Source of the DNA: Lepus europaeus
Taxonomy: Eukaryota; Chordata; Mammalia; Lagomorpha; Leporidae
Direction of reading: 5' to 3'
DNA length: 64,000 nt
Assembly (NCBI RefSeq): GCF_033115175.1
Contig: NC_084827.1
Location: 126,131,701 to 126,195,700 of the forward strand
This document shows positions 1-12,104 of the stretch, piece after piece. The notes beneath the pieces are model-generated. The model was given only the letters and a program-made list of their open reading frames with translations. It ran no database searches and was not told where the DNA came from. The position numbers and the translations under genes were made by a program. Each line of letters begins with the position of its first letter. The stretch's first letter is position 1.

Positions 1-173
1 GATGGCCCAAGTGCTTGAGTACCTGCACCTGCATGGGAGACTAGGAAGAAGCACCTGGCTCCTGGCTCCGGATCGGCACAGCGCCGGCCGTAGTGGCCAT
101 TTGGGGAGTGAACCGATGGAGGGAAGACCTTTATGTCGGTCTCTCTGTCTATAACTCTGTCAAAAAAAAAAAA
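1..173 (+). mobile_element. C SINE, 3' part (cut by window start)
   Basis: Starts inside the element at GATGGCCCAAGTGCTTG and runs through the pyrimidine (TCTC) stretch to an A tail. The C SINE is the tRNA-derived SINE of rabbits; A- and B-box parts are outside the window. Confidence 0.9.
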
Positions 174-1065
174 ACCTATATTACTGGTGATTGTCTTTAT
201 GAGAGTTTCTTGGGGTATCGAACAGGGTATTTCCAAGCCCAGAAACAATGTAAAACAAATACCCAATCTCTTTCCTTTCCCCAAAGCTTTTCATTACCAT
301 TGTTACAGACTCTGATAAAGTTGATTATTTTTGGTTCCAGCCTCCTGTTTGGACCCTCAAATTAATGTACAAAAATGTCCTCTCCTAGAGGCTTATTATT
401 TAACCTATTTCATTTGCTCCCCACAGACTACCGATGTATTGGTTTAAGTCCATCTAAAATGTATGCTAGTTTCTTTTTTGATAAACTGCAAGCCTGCAAT
501 CTCAAGCCAGTTTATCTGCAAGAGAAGAACAGACATTAGGCTCAGCTCTTCCAGAGGGACCACTTTGATCTTCTTTGGCACCTTTCCCTTGGCTTTCCTG
601 AATAGAAACCACTTAGGAGCTAGCTCTATGAGCTCACCATGAATCCTGTATCATTCAACAAAAATTTCCTGAGCACTTACAATGTGCTAGGCTTTGTCCT
701 AGGAATTTAAGGCAGTGAATCCAATTGCTTGACTTCATGAGTATTTTGTTCTGGAGGAGGAGAGTATGTTACAATTACTATCATGTTACAATAGGCTAGG
801 AGTTGTTATGGAATGAAAATATAGAATGGAAGAAGAGGGGTTGGAAGGTAGGGAAGCAGCAGCAGGAGAGTTGCAAGATAGGTCTGGGGAAGTTGGCACT
901 GAAAGAGGTGAAGAGTGTAGCCAAAAGGTTATATAATGGGAAGGCAAATGAAACAGGACAGGCTGGAAAGCAGCAAAGGTGAAAGCTGAGGTTGACAAGT
1001 TCAAGAAACAGGAGGAAGCTAATGGGCTGAATGGAGAGTGAGGAGATTAGTAGGAGTTGAGGAGA
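174..1065 (+). other. Intergenic; possible ancient MIR/L2 trace at about 650-740
   Basis: CAACAAAAATTTCCTGAGCA and CAATGTGCTAGGC resemble the end of an ancient MIR or L2 element. Otherwise nothing recognised. Confidence 0.5.
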
Positions 1066-1222
1066 GTGGGGACGAGAGAGGAGAGGAGAGTGAGAACGAG
1101 AGAGAAGGGAGGAGAGAGAGGAGGAGAGAGGGGAGAAGAGAGGGGAGGAGAGAGGGGAGGAGAGAGGGGAGGAGAGAGGGGAGGAGAGGGAGGGGAGGAG
1201 AGGGAGGGGAGGAGAGAGCAGG
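1066..1222 (+). repeat. Purine-only satellite-like tract (GGGGAGGAGAGA units)
   Basis: Nearly pure G/A sequence built of irregular GAGAGGGGAGGA units. It produces long spurious frames on both strands (Arg/Glu/Gly-rich on plus, Ser/Leu/Pro-rich on minus). A homopurine strand of this length could form H-DNA. Confidence 0.95.
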
Positions 1223-2794
1223 GAGGAGAGAGTCATCAGGCAGCACGCAGTATCAGAAAAGGCTGCAAGAGCTCCGCTCCCAAACATGTATGAGATTATA
1301 TAGACAGAACATGGAAATAAAATATGGAGAGAGCTTGACTGGTTATGGAGAGGCATTTTCCATATCTGGATATGATCTCTCATCAGCTGCTTGTGATTGG
1401 CTGAAACCCAGCTGTCTGTTACCAAATTAAAAAAAAATACCCTGAAGTTAGGTTTTGGTTAATTTATGTAATATTGGCTGCATTTCTTTACATAAGAGAC
1501 AGCCTCAGGCTAATGACCTTCTGCTTACTTCATTTAGCAATCCTTAAGCTTTCCAGAGAAAAAACACCACATGCACACACCAGTAGCCCACAGAGAAACA
1601 AGAATTATACTGTAACTGCAATTCTAGGCATACTGACAGGCCATGGAGGAAACTAAGTCTGAGGAAAAACTATTTTCCAGCTAGAAATCTATATTCCTTC
1701 CAAGACTGCCATATGGCAGGTAGGTAATTAACATTTGTTTCATTGGTGGTTAGCTGATGAACACCTTCACTAAAGACAAAGAGTCATGGGACCCAGAAAA
1801 CAATGGCTGCAGCCCAAGATGGCAATGAAGCAAGATCACAGATTAAGAACTGAGCAGGACTCAGTACGACCCAGGTCAGTCTGGGGCTGGACAGAAGGCT
1901 GGAAAAGATGTCTCTGAGAAGGAAAGTAGTGTGATTGTGATTTGCCTGAGCTCAGAAAAATCATCAGTACACAGGAAACAATTATTGAGGAATAACAAGG
2001 AAGAATCCCTTTAGAATTTTCATCATAGTCTGAAACCTACAGAGTAAAAATTTTAATTCTAGACTGTTAATTTGGCTTTACAGTGAGCTAAGATTTTCAT
2101 AAAACAAAGAAGTTTGTCATAAAATGCAAATATTGTCTTCCATCTGGGGCTTAACTAAATAGAAATAAGTACACACAAACCCAGGTAAAGGAAAGATAGC
2201 AGCGCTTATGTCCTTGTCCTCCAGAGTGAAGAGAAACTGCAGTTCAAGCATTGCAAATTCACATGGCTTAGAGCATTCAAGAGACCAAGTTCATGGGAGC
2301 CATTTGCTGGGGTCCTAGCTAAAGGGGGCAATAGTGTCTGAGATTCAAATAGTTACTATCTTGCAGAAACAGATCTAGGAATTCAAATTGGTCAGGAAGT
2401 TACCAAAGATCTGTATCTTTGTGTAACAGCTTCTAAAGGTTGACAACTACTTGAAAACATTGAAAAATATGAGGATGGTATAATTCCAGATCCAGCCTGG
2501 GGTTTCCAGTCTGTGATGCTGATATAGAAGATGTATAAAGAAATGAAGTAGGATGTTAGATTATACAGAATTAACCAGAGGCAAAGCTGCCCTGGCAGCA
2601 GCAGCTCGTGAATTTCGGAGGACTATCTAGTTACAGATGAGGCCAAGGGATTTAAAGCTGCTTTAGCAGTGCAAATATACTACTTGTGCTTATTTTGGGA
2701 GGGGCTAGGGAGAGTTATGGGAACTAAATTTCTTTCCCCCCTGCCATTCATGGGTGCCAACACTTAGTGATAAAACTGCAGTGGGGGAGAGAGG
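1223..2794 (+). other. Intergenic, no gene or repeat recognised
   Basis: AT-rich unique-looking sequence; open frames are short and frequently interrupted. Confidence 0.6.
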
Positions 2795-3108
2795 GAGGGA
2801 GGCGGTGTTGTAGCGTGGTGGGTTAAGCTGCCTCCTGCAGAGTTCAAGTCCCCAGTGTTCTACTTCTGATCCAGCTCCTTGCTAATATGCCTGGGAAGGC
2901 AGCAGCAGATGGACCAAGTCCTTTGGCCCCTGCACTCATGTGGGAGACCTAGAAGAAGCTCCTGGCTCCTGGCTCCTGCCTGGCCAGCCCCAGCCATTTA
3001 GAAGCAGATGGAGATTCTCTCTGTGTGTGTGTGTATGCTTGTGTGCGTCTCCCTCTCTCTATAACTTTCTGCCTTTCAAATAAATAAAATATTTAAAAAA
3101 GAAAAAAC
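2795..3108 (+). mobile_element. C SINE (older copy)
   Basis: Head GGCGGTGTTGTAGCGTGGTG, B-box GAGTTCAAGTCCC, then the body and TCTC tract, ending in AAATAAATAAAATA. Confidence 0.85.
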
Positions 3109-3372
3109 TGTACTGGAGAGTAGGCATTTAGCCTAGTGGTTAAGATGTCTGCATTCCACATCAGAGTCCCTGCATTCAATTCTAAGCCCTGGCTGCTGAC
3201 TAGCTTCCTTCAATGCAGACCCGGGGAGGCCATGGTGGTGACTCAAGTAGTTAGCTCCCAGCTTTGTCCCTGGCTCTCAGCTTTGGCCCTAGCCCAGACC
3301 TATGTGTTGCAGGCATTTGGGGAGTGAATAGGCAAATGGGGCATGCTTTCTCCCAAATTTTAAAAAAAAATT
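3109..3372 (+). mobile_element. C SINE-like element, old and diverged
   Basis: Head TAGGCATTTAGCCTAGTGGT and B-box-like TTCAATTCT; the variant body (GGTGACTCAAGTAGTTAG) marks an old subfamily. It follows the preceding SINE directly. Confidence 0.7.
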
Positions 3373-3867
3373 TTAATTGAAAAATTATATTAGGAGGAAG
3401 GAGGCAAAGAGCAAAAGTATAAGAGGATTTGTTAAATCCTTACCTATCATAGTAGGAAATAAAACGCCAATATCTAAATTAATGTATTTTAAATGCACTA
3501 CAGTCATGACATTTTAAGAAATAAAAATAGTTGTGTCAATATATAAAAATATTTCTGTATCCTTTGCCCAGCAACCATACTAGACATTTATACTAGATAT
3601 ATATACCTCATCAGTAGGAATGTATGCATAATAATTTCCATTGCAGCATCATTTATAATTGAAAAATGCTATATCCAACCTAAATATTCACAAATAGAGT
3701 GTTGTCCTTACAAATTACGGTACATACACTCAAGAGAATACTAGGTACCAGTAAAATTAATGTAAGAGAAAGATATACATAAACTTATGGTGATTTATAG
3801 GACATTCTTATTTGAACAATACAAAATTCACAAGAATATTTATAGTATAGTAACTTTATGAAAAAGG
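3373..3867 (+). other. Intergenic; ancient L1 3' fragment at about 3550-3780
   Basis: The stretch with GCAGCATCATTTATAATTG and ACGGTACATACACTC resembles the end of an ancient L1 ORF2. Nothing else recognised. Confidence 0.55.
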
Positions 3868-4080
3868 GAAGGGGTGGGTCTGTGGCGTAACGGGTAAAGG
3901 CACCATCTGCAGTCCTAGTAACCCACATAGGCGCCAGTTTGAGACCCAGCTGCTCCACTTCCAATCCCAGTTCTCTGGGCTCCTGCACCTGTATGAGAGA
4001 CCCAGAGGAAGCTCCTGGCTTCATATCAGCCCAGCTCCAGCCATTGCGACCATTTGGGGAGTGAAACAGAGGATGCAAGA

Positions 4081-4112
<32 letters not shown>

Positions 4113-4146
4113 CCTCTCTCCCTTTCAAACAAATTTAAAAAAAAAA
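3868..4146 (+). mobile_element. C SINE
   Basis: Head GGTCTGTGGCGTAACGGGTA, B-box AGTTTGAGACCC, body, a (TC)12 tract and an A tail. Confidence 0.9.
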
Positions 4147-4207
4147 GGCAGAAGATTTGAACACTGAAACAAAGAAGCTATATGAAATTCCAAGAAACAT
4201 TAAAAAA

Positions 4208-4466
4208 AATTTTAATTAAGATGTCTACATCCCATGTCAGAGTATCTGGGTTTGGTACCTAGCTCCAGCTACCTGCTAATGAAGCTTTTGGGAGACAAGA
4301 GTGATGGTTCAAGTAATTAGGTTTCTGCCACCCAAAGGGGAGACCTAAATTGCGTGTCTGGCTCTCAGTTCCAGTCCAGATGAAACCATTTGGACATTTG
4401 GGTAGTGAACTAGCAGAGGAGATGAGATCTGTCACTCTCTCTCAAATAAATATTTTTAAAAACATA
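4208..4466 (+). mobile_element. C SINE-like fragment, old
   Basis: Body of the old variant type (GATGGTTCAAGTAATTAG) ending in CTCTCTCAAATAAATA; the head is missing. Confidence 0.7.
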
Positions 4467-4577
4467 CCTATCCAAATGTGCTCTTAAAGATATTTATTTG
4501 GAAAGTAAACATGTCCCAGTAAACATAGGTACACTTTACTGAGGGATCCAGATGAGCTTTAAAAATCTGAAAAAGAG

Positions 4578-4890
4578 GCCGGCATGGTGGCGTTGCGGGT
4601 TAAAGCTGACACCTGCAGGGCCGGCATCCCATCTGGGTGCCAGTTCAAGTCGCAGCTGCTCCATTTCCGATCAGCTCTCTGCTATGCCTGGGAAAGCAGT
4701 AGAAGATGGCCCTCATGCTTGAGCCCCTGCACCCAAGTGGGAGACCCAGAAGAAGCTCCTGGCTTCAGATCAGCACAGCTCCAGTTGTTGCAGCCATCTA
4801 GGGACTGAACCAGTGGATGGAAGACTTCTCTCTCTTTCTGCATAACTCTGACTTTCAAATAAATAAATAAATCTTTAAAAAATACAAAAA
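4578..4890 (+). mobile_element. C SINE
   Basis: GGCCGGCATGGTGGCGTTGC head, B-box CAGTTCAAGTCGC, tail AAATAAATAAATAAATC. Confidence 0.92.
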
Positions 4891-5368
4891 CATGACAACA
4901 ATTTGTAAGCCTTTCAATAACAGCATCAACTTACGTGGTAGGAATAGTAAACCTATATTTTGATAATTCTATGGTTTTTTTTTTATTTTAAATAAACTGA
5001 AAGATGTTTTGGGCTTTTAATTTTTTTCTTCCCCTGACTCAAAATGCATTGTCATTTGATATAGCCTCTTAAAAATTTTTGCGAGGGTTAAAAAAATAAC
5101 AGAGGCATATCTTCAAAAAAAAAAAAAAAAAAAGAAAGTAAAAATAATTATGTTCACACAAACACTTGTGCACAAATATTCATAGTTTCCTTCATAACAC
5201 CCAAGAAACAACTCAAATATCCATCAATGGTAAATGGGTAAATAATCTGTGGTATATTAGTACAAAGGAATATCTCTCCACAAAAATGACATATTCATAC
5301 ATATGTCAACATGGATGACTTTTGAAAAATTGTAATGAAAGAAAAAATTCTCTAAGATTTTAAAAATA
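4891..5368 (+). other. Intergenic; ancient L1 trace at about 5150-5330
   Basis: AT-rich. CAACTCAAATATCCATCAAT and the following bases resemble the end of an ancient L1 ORF2; the SINE that follows may split this L1, which seems to go on at 5723. Confidence 0.5.
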
Positions 5369-5720
5369 GGGGGTGGCATTGTGACATAGCAGGTAAAGCC
5401 TCCACCTGCAATGCCAGCATTCTTTATGGGCACTGGTTCGAGTCCTGGCTGTTCCACTTCTGATTCAGCTCTCTGTTAATGTGCCTGAGAAAGCAGTGGA
5501 AGATGGCCTAAGTGCTTGGGCCCTGCACCCACGTGGGAGACCTGAAAAAAGCTTCTGGCATTGCAGCCATCTGGGGAGTAAACCAGTGGGTGGAAGATTT
5601 CTCTCTCTCTCCCCATCTCTCCCTGCTTTCTCTTTCTCTCCGTCTCTCCCTCCCTATTTCTCTCCCTCCCTCCCTCCTTCTGTAACTCTGTCTTTCAAAT
5701 AAGTAATTTTTAAAAAATTT
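5369..5720 (+). mobile_element. C SINE with expanded CT-rich tract
   Basis: Head GGGGTGGCATTGTGACATAG, B-box GGTTCGAGTCC, then an unusually long T/C stretch (about 5600-5685) before the AAATAAG tail. Confidence 0.9.
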
Positions 5721-6186
5721 TAAAAATATAATGTAATGTCAAAAAGCAGATCCGTGGTTGTGTGGGGAATGAAAAACAGTGTGTGGTTGGAGGGAGAAAG
5801 TACAAAGGGACATAGGGGCATCTGGTAATGAAAGCTATGTTCGGTTTCTTGATTGTGCTGATTGTTTCATAAACACATACTTAAGACATACCGGTTAACT
5901 TCTACAACTACATCCAGTTATGTGGCAATGTCTCCATAAAGGTTTATTAAAAAGTAAAAGAATGCATGATGGATGCAAACTACTCTGAAACAGTTCAAAA
6001 AGTAACCATGTCTGTGTTTATCTGCATTGATATATATGTATAGAGTGAAAGATAACGATGCAAATGTGGCAAAATGTTACAAATGGTGAACCTGGGTAAA
6101 ATGCGGAAGTATAAAACTAAAACAAAAAGTGGTGGCCTTTGTGAGTGAAACAGGAGGAGAGAGAGTTGGTACAAAAGATTATTGCA
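5721..6186 (+). other. Ancient L1 3'-UTR-like sequence and unique DNA
   Basis: About 5735-5950 resembles an ancient L1 3' UTR (GTGTGGTTGGAGG, then a TTCTTGATTGTGCTGATTG stretch). Beyond that nothing recognised. Confidence 0.45.
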
Positions 6187-6502
6187 GCCGGCGTTGTGGC
6201 TCACTTGACTAATCCTCCGCCTGCGGCACCAACACCCCGGGGTTCTAGTCCCAGTTGGGGTGCCAGTTCTGTCCCGGTTGCTCCTCTTCCAGTCCAGCTC
6301 TCTGCTGTAGCCCTGGAAGGCAGTGGAGGATGGCCCAAGTGCTTGGGCCCTGCATCCGCATGGGAGACCAGGAGGAAGCACCTAGCTCCTGGCTTCGGAT
6401 TGGCGCAGCACCGGCCGTAGCAGCCATTTGGGGGGTGAACCAACAGAAGGAATACCTTTCTCTCTGTCTCTCTCTCTCTCTAATCTTGCCTGTCAAAAAA
6501 AA
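6187..6502 (+). mobile_element. Young C SINE with 9-bp target duplication
   Basis: GCCGGCGTTGTGGCTCACTT head and B-box GGGTTCTAGTCCC. ATTATTGCA flanks it (6178-6186 and 6503-6511). Confidence 0.93.
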
Positions 6503-6537
6503 ATTATTGCATTTTTGTTTTGTTTTTAACACGAACT

Positions 6538-6838
6538 CATTTTATTTATTTATTTAAAAGGCAGAGTGACGTTAAAAAAGAGACAGAAAGAGATCTTCCA
6601 TCTGCTGGTTCATCCTCTAAATGCCTACAACAGCCAGGGCTGGGCCAGGCCAAAGTCAGCAGCCCAGAACTCCATCAGGGTGATAGGGGCCCAAGTACTT
6701 AGGCCATCATCGCTGCTGTCCCAGGCACATTAACAAGGACCTGGATTGGAAGCAAAGCAGCCAAGGCAGGAACCAATGCTCTGATACAGGATGCCATCCC
6801 AAGTGGTGGCTTAACCTGCTATACCACAATGCCAGCTC
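6538..6838 (-). mobile_element. C SINE, inverted
   Basis: Starts with TTTATTTATTTAAAAGGCAG (inverted tail) and ends with CCACAATGCCAGCTC (inverted head). Confidence 0.88.
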
Positions 6839-7787
6839 CATCTGGGGAACATTTTGATCTCCACAAACTCATGTTGGAGGGTAATCCAGACCTCAGATTC
6901 TACATGGAATGTTGTCCAGTAGAGTCTAGGTGGTCTGCTATTCAAATGATATCCCTGTGGTTCTCAGCCTTCATGAGAATCAGTCCTCTCCCAGCTCAAT
7001 TGACTACTAAACTAAAGCTCCATACTTAACACAGAAGAGCTGCTCTCCAAGTATTGGTCAGGGGATAACCTCAGATTCACTACCACTCAAGACGGTACAA
7101 AAACTCAATTGAGAGGAATAATAATTAAAGACAGTGGCCTGCAGAATCTACAGGCCATTCTACCCTGGAAATAGCCTAAAATATTTTCCTAAATTAAGCT
7201 AGACCAGCAGAGATCCACAAAACCAACCACATCTTCTGAAATCCCCACCCCTGCTGAGCTGCCTTTTACTGAGTTTGGCTTTGCTGCTCTTTATACATTC
7301 GGACACAGTGAGGGATGTTGTATGAAAAAGCCCTATGAAAAACTGTCAGATTTACTGGAGAATAGTGTCTACTTCATCACATAGTGACTTCTTTGTGAGA
7401 ATTTATAAGAGAATGTTCTTCCTGGTTTCCTAACCAGAAATAATTATGCCACTCTTGAGCAAATAGCTTGTTTTTATCTCCTAAACACTGTGAATCATGT
7501 AACTGATCATTTTCCCTTCTTGATTTTGTTTGCCAAAAATCTTAAGAGGTAAATTTGTGGTTAGTCTCTAGCAGAGCCATAGGACCTCACAATTTCTACT
7601 TGTGTATTAACTTTATTTCCACTTTCATTGTTGAGTTAGCAAAGCATTGTGGAGCCATTTGAGTTCCAGAACTCTACTGCTTGTTATTTATATGATTTTT
7701 ACCACTTATCCATGGCTCAAGTTACCTCATTTGAAAAATGGAAAAATCAACAGTATTAAAATTTGTAGATTATTGTTGAATTTTTTC
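6839..7787 (+). other. Intergenic, nothing recognised
   Basis: Unique-looking sequence between two inverted SINEs. Confidence 0.6.
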
Positions 7788-8138
7788 TTTAAAGACTTAT
7801 GTGTTTATTTGAAAGGCAGAGAGAAAGAGAGGAAGAGACAGAGAGACAGAGACAGAGATAGAGACACATCCTCTATCCATCCACTGGTTCACTCCCCAAA
7901 TACCTACAACAGCCAGACCTGGGTCAGGCTGAAGTCAGGACCCAGGAACTCCTTCCTGGTCTCCCATATGGTTGGCAGGAACCCTATTTCTTGAGCCATC
8001 CCTTCACTGCCTTCTCAGGCTCATTAGCAGGAAGCTGGATAGGAAGCAAAGGAACAAGGACTTGAACTAGGTCTCTGATATAGGATTCTGTCTTTGCGAG
8101 CAAAAACTTAACCCATACTCCACAACGCTAGGTCCTAA
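7788..8138 (-). mobile_element. C SINE, inverted
   Basis: Inverted tail TTTGAAAGGCAGAGAGAAAG, G/A-rich stretch, and inverted head CCACAACGCTAGGTCC. Confidence 0.88.
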
Positions 8139-9237
8139 GTGAACTCTCATATGCGAAGTGCTTAGAGCAACAGGTTCTAGCCCATACTGCTGTATGCTCA
8201 GACATCCTTATTCTAATCTCACCCTCCCTGCTCTGTTTTCCTTGATACTGATTTCTTCTTTCACCAGTTTTTGATGTGATCCGTTTTTCACATTGTATGT
8301 ATTTTTTAAGCCATCTTATATGCTTCCAGGACTAAGTGGAAATAAAGCAAAAGCAAATGAATGCCAAGATGTGTACAGTGATCAAGAATAATTTAGAAGT
8401 AACCAATATAAAAATATTATTTCTACAGAAATACAATGGATTATCATCTACGTAGACCTTAATCTGGTACTTGCACCTTTCACAGGCGACTTCAGATCTG
8501 ATCATGCCCTGACTTGCTTCCAATTACAATGTGTCTGGATGATGAGTTCTGTGAGAAAAGCCACTAGATTGTTCAAAGATTTCCCAGGGGAAAGTACCTG
8601 AAATTCTCATCAGCTAGACAAGAAAAGTTGTAGGAAGGGCATTTCTTGGTTTTATCTTTGATAGACAAGGGTCCAGGCTCCTGAAAAGCACTCATCTGGT
8701 TACTTGGCTAATGAAACACCAACTCTTTTCCTTGTGTGCAGACAGCATTTATTCAGATAAAATAAAGGTCAGACGCCCAAAATTTTAAAAAAATCTACAA
8801 AACACAAAAGGATATTGTTAAAAAGCACTGAAAGTTTTTACTGCTAATATTGAACATATCAGTTAAAACAAAACCTGTGTTTTACTCCTACATGATACAA
8901 ACAGCACTGCTGACCAGTGTCATATAAACACTGTTTCTCATCTACTTTTCTTCTCTCCTTCCCTTTCTCTGAGGATTCTATTGGAAGAGCTAACCTCAGT
9001 CTTCGGTCATAAATCATTAACAGAGATCCCTCACTGTGCAAAAATACTTTCTACAATGTTGTGATTACAAGTTAGGGCTTTAGCTCTTGAATTTAAATCA
9101 CAGCAAATATCTCCCATTATAACAAAAGCAATCCTCAGAACATGTCTTAAATCACATCTTTTCAACCACCTTGGATAACTCTATTAGGTTCCTAACTAAA
9201 TGTCAGCTGCAATAAAGGAAGAAATATGTTTCTTGGT
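8139..9237 (+). other. Intergenic, nothing recognised
   Basis: AT-rich, unique-looking, no long frame or clear repeat. Confidence 0.6.
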
Positions 9238-9523
9238 TTTATTTACTCATTTCAATGGCAGAGTTGCAGAGAGAAACAGATGGAGATCTTCTATCCATTG
9301 GTTCACTCCCCAAATGGCCTCAACAGCCAAGGCTGGGACAAGCAGAATCCAGGAGCCTGAAATTTCATCAGGCTTTCCAATGTGGGTGATAGGGACCCAA
9401 GATCTTGGGCCATTTTCCACTGCCTTCCAAGGCAGGTCAGCAGGAAGCTGGATCAAAAGTAGAGCAGCCGGGACTCAAACTGGCATTCATATGGGGTGCC
9501 GGCTGCAGCACAATGTTGGCCTA
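9238..9523 (-). mobile_element. C SINE, inverted
   Basis: TTTCAATGGCAGAGTTGCAG to GGGTGCCGGCTGCAGCACAA, including the inverted B-box GGGACTCAAACTGG. Confidence 0.88.
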
Positions 9524-9869
9524 CTAAAGGAAGAAATTTGGTCAACAAATATTTACTCAATATCTGGTATGGGCTCCATAAGCATTGGAGGTAGAATAAT
9601 GTAAGTGAAGCCAGAGTAAAGCACCCTAAGGAGGTAGAGATCGGTAATAAACATTGTACAATGCGATGGGAAGGGGAAGGATAATAATCAAAAAGCTAGA
9701 GAAGTGGAAACAGTGAAAGTAGGGGGTCAGGCAGGGGCCGAAGATGGGAGGATGCTACTTAGGGAGGTCACGAAAGATTCCCCAGGTGGGAGAAAAGGTA
9801 TCACTGGAAACTTGTAGTGAGGGGATAGGTTACACTAAGGTGGAGAAGGAAAACCATGCAGAGACAAGA
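9524..9869 (+). other. Intergenic; possible ancient repeat trace
   Basis: CAACAAATATTTACTCAATA near 9543 resembles the end of an ancient MIR/L2 element; the rest is G/A-rich unique sequence. Confidence 0.45.
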
Positions 9870-10080
9870 GACTAGGAGCCCTGGAATTAATTCTCTGGCT
9901 GCTGAACAAGAGTCAAGTTCTGAGTCCTAATCTTGGCTGTGTCAGCTCCCTGCCCTGCATGACCTTGTCTTTCAGATGAAGGTAATAATGCTTGCCCTGT
10001 CTGTACCTTGGGGCTACTGAAGTTTGTCTTGATGTTTAGAGAATATTTTGAGCCCTACAGGCAAGAAACAGGAAAGCACA
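9870..10080 (+). mobile_element. MIR SINE (ancient)
   Basis: TGAGTCCTAATCTTGGCTGTGT, then TGACCTTGTCTTTCAGATGA and GGTAATAATGCTTGCC follow the MIR core order. Confidence 0.7.
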
Positions 10081-10469
10081 AGGCACAATTATGTTGTTTT
10101 CCTCATATTTTTCTCCTGTCACTTTCAGTTCTGGCTGTCGTTTATTAGAAGTAAACAGAGCGGGTGGCTTATTCCTCCCTCTCTGTAAGCCAGCCTCATG
10201 CTCTCGGGTTGGTTTAAATACATCTCACCCAAAAAGTCACTCCTGAGAGTAGTATCCTCTTTGCTAAATAGTCAAAGTCAATATGAAACTAAAAAAAAAA
10301 AAAAAATGTTATCCTGTTAAGGAAAACTATCCATCAATCATTGCTGGACCAGGTTGTAAGGATCAAACTTTCCCACGAGGGCTCCTTTACAAAAACATAA
10401 GCTATCACCAAGTCCTTGAGTCAGGAAGGAGAGTTGTGTCGATAAGGGCTCTGATGGCCAACTTTGCGG
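10081..10469 (+). other. Intergenic, nothing recognised
   Basis: Contains an A15 run at about 10291; otherwise unique-looking. Confidence 0.55.
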
Positions 10470-10725
10470 GTCAGCAGGTCAGTCACTGCCTGAAACACTG
10501 GTAGCCCATATCAAAGCACCAGTTAAAGTCCTGGCTGTAAAGCAGCAGAAGATGGCCCAAGCACTTGGCCCCAGCAACCCACATAGGAGACCCAGATCTA
10601 GGTCTCCATTCCTGGCTTCAGCCAGGTGTTTGGCCATTAGGGGAGTGAACCAATGGATGAAAGATATCCCTGTCTCTGTCTCTCTCTCTCTGCCCTTTAA
10701 GTAAATAAAAATAAATCTTAAAACA
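10470..10725 (+). mobile_element. C SINE, diverged
   Basis: B-box-like CAGTTAAAGTCC, body AGATGGCCCAAGCACTTGG and tail AAATAAAAATAAATC. Confidence 0.85.
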
Positions 10726-11724
10726 CACACACATACAACTCTGGCAGCACTTTGCTCATCTAATGTTTTATGTAGGGAGCTAGACAAAAATCAAATTAGA
10801 CATATCTTACTTTTCCTAGGCAGGTCTGCACAATTCCATTAACCTCTTTGCATAGCCCTGAGATTTTTACCCCAGCTCCCTTCCATCATTTGGCTACAAC
10901 AGAATAGATTAAACATGGAAAAGCAAGATATAGAAGAAAATATTAGGAAAATTTGAATCAGGTCTTAAGTGATTGAGAGGCACAAAAGTCCATAAAAATG
11001 ATGGAAATTCAAGAAAATGAGCACTTAGAGTAGGATTTAAAAAAAAAAAAAAAAAACTAATGGCAGAGGAAAATGGAAGCTGAGTAAAATAACCCAGCAA
11101 TCATTTGCCCACAGAGAGACTAAACTGAACAGAACCTTCACAAGGGCTAAGGAAACCCAAGTAACAGACTACAATGCTGGTTTCAGTACCATAAGAAAAG
11201 ACACATTGAAAAAGGCAGAATGGAAAGAGCTGTTCATGTCACTCCAAGTCCAAGTCCAAGTTCCACTTGGGGGAAAGAGAGGAAAATAAGTCCAGATCTT
11301 GGACTTGAAACCCAGTAGCAGGCCTTCTATGACAAAACTTAGAGCAAGCCAGGCAGAGTCCTATGGCCGCTGCTCCCAGGCCCGCACCTGAAGACTGAGC
11401 TTCCAGATTCTCCTTTAGCCAGATGGTCAAAGGACCACCTCCATGATCCCTCCCCCAGCCTCTGGACAGTGAAGCAGGACATCAGCTGCTGGGGGAGTTG
11501 AGTGGGATGGTTTGAGCTTTGCCTTGAAGTTCATGGCTACTTTTTTGAGACCCAGCACCAGATAAAGCCAGAAGTCCTCCATCTCCAGGCCAGTGCTCAC
11601 CGATGCAGCCTGTCTTGGCATCTGTCCCAGCATCAAGTAGAGATCTACACTCTGGCAGGAAGGACTCATTGCAGCCAATGTTTCCAAGTTGAAACGAATG
11701 AAAAATAAAACACATTTCAAAATC
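10726..11724 (+). other. Intergenic; unclassified, maybe repeat-derived from 11240
   Basis: 11240-11720 is moderately GC-rich and borders old L1 sequence, so it may be an L1 or LTR relic, but I cannot name it. Open frames there are short and unconvincing. Confidence 0.4.
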
Positions 11725-12104
11725 CATAGGGTACAGCAAAAGCAGTATAAAGAGGGAAGTTTACAGCATTAAATGCTTACCTTAAACAAAAACAGTGTCT
11801 CCAATGATCTAATGATACATCTCAAAGACTTAGAAAAACAAGAACAAACCAAACCAAAAATCAGCAGAATGCTAGAAATAAGGATCACAGAAGAAAGATA
11901 TGAAACTGAAACTTAAAATATAAAAAAGACCAACAAAAAATTGGGGTATCTTTAGAAGATAAACAAGATAGACAAACCTCTAAGCAGACTAACAAAGAGA
12001 AAATTCAAATAAATAAGATTTTAGAACTATCAAAATTAAATCAATAAGATACAATCTAAAGAGATCCATAGCAAGCAATGATACTGGAGCAATAATTAAA
12101 TTTT
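11725..12104 (+). mobile_element. Older L1 fragment (ORF2, between endonuclease and RT)
   Basis: The stretch AAAAGCAGTATAAAGAGGGA and the following A-rich sequence resemble the L1 ORF2 linker, but more diverged than the adjoining L1, whose 5' end abuts it at about 12105. Confidence 0.65.

Noticed and set aside
796-1425. 209-codon minus-strand frame, Ser/Leu/Pro-rich, and matching plus-strand Arg/Glu/Gly frames
   Set aside because: Made by the homopurine repeat tract, which has no stops by composition; no domain or codon signature.
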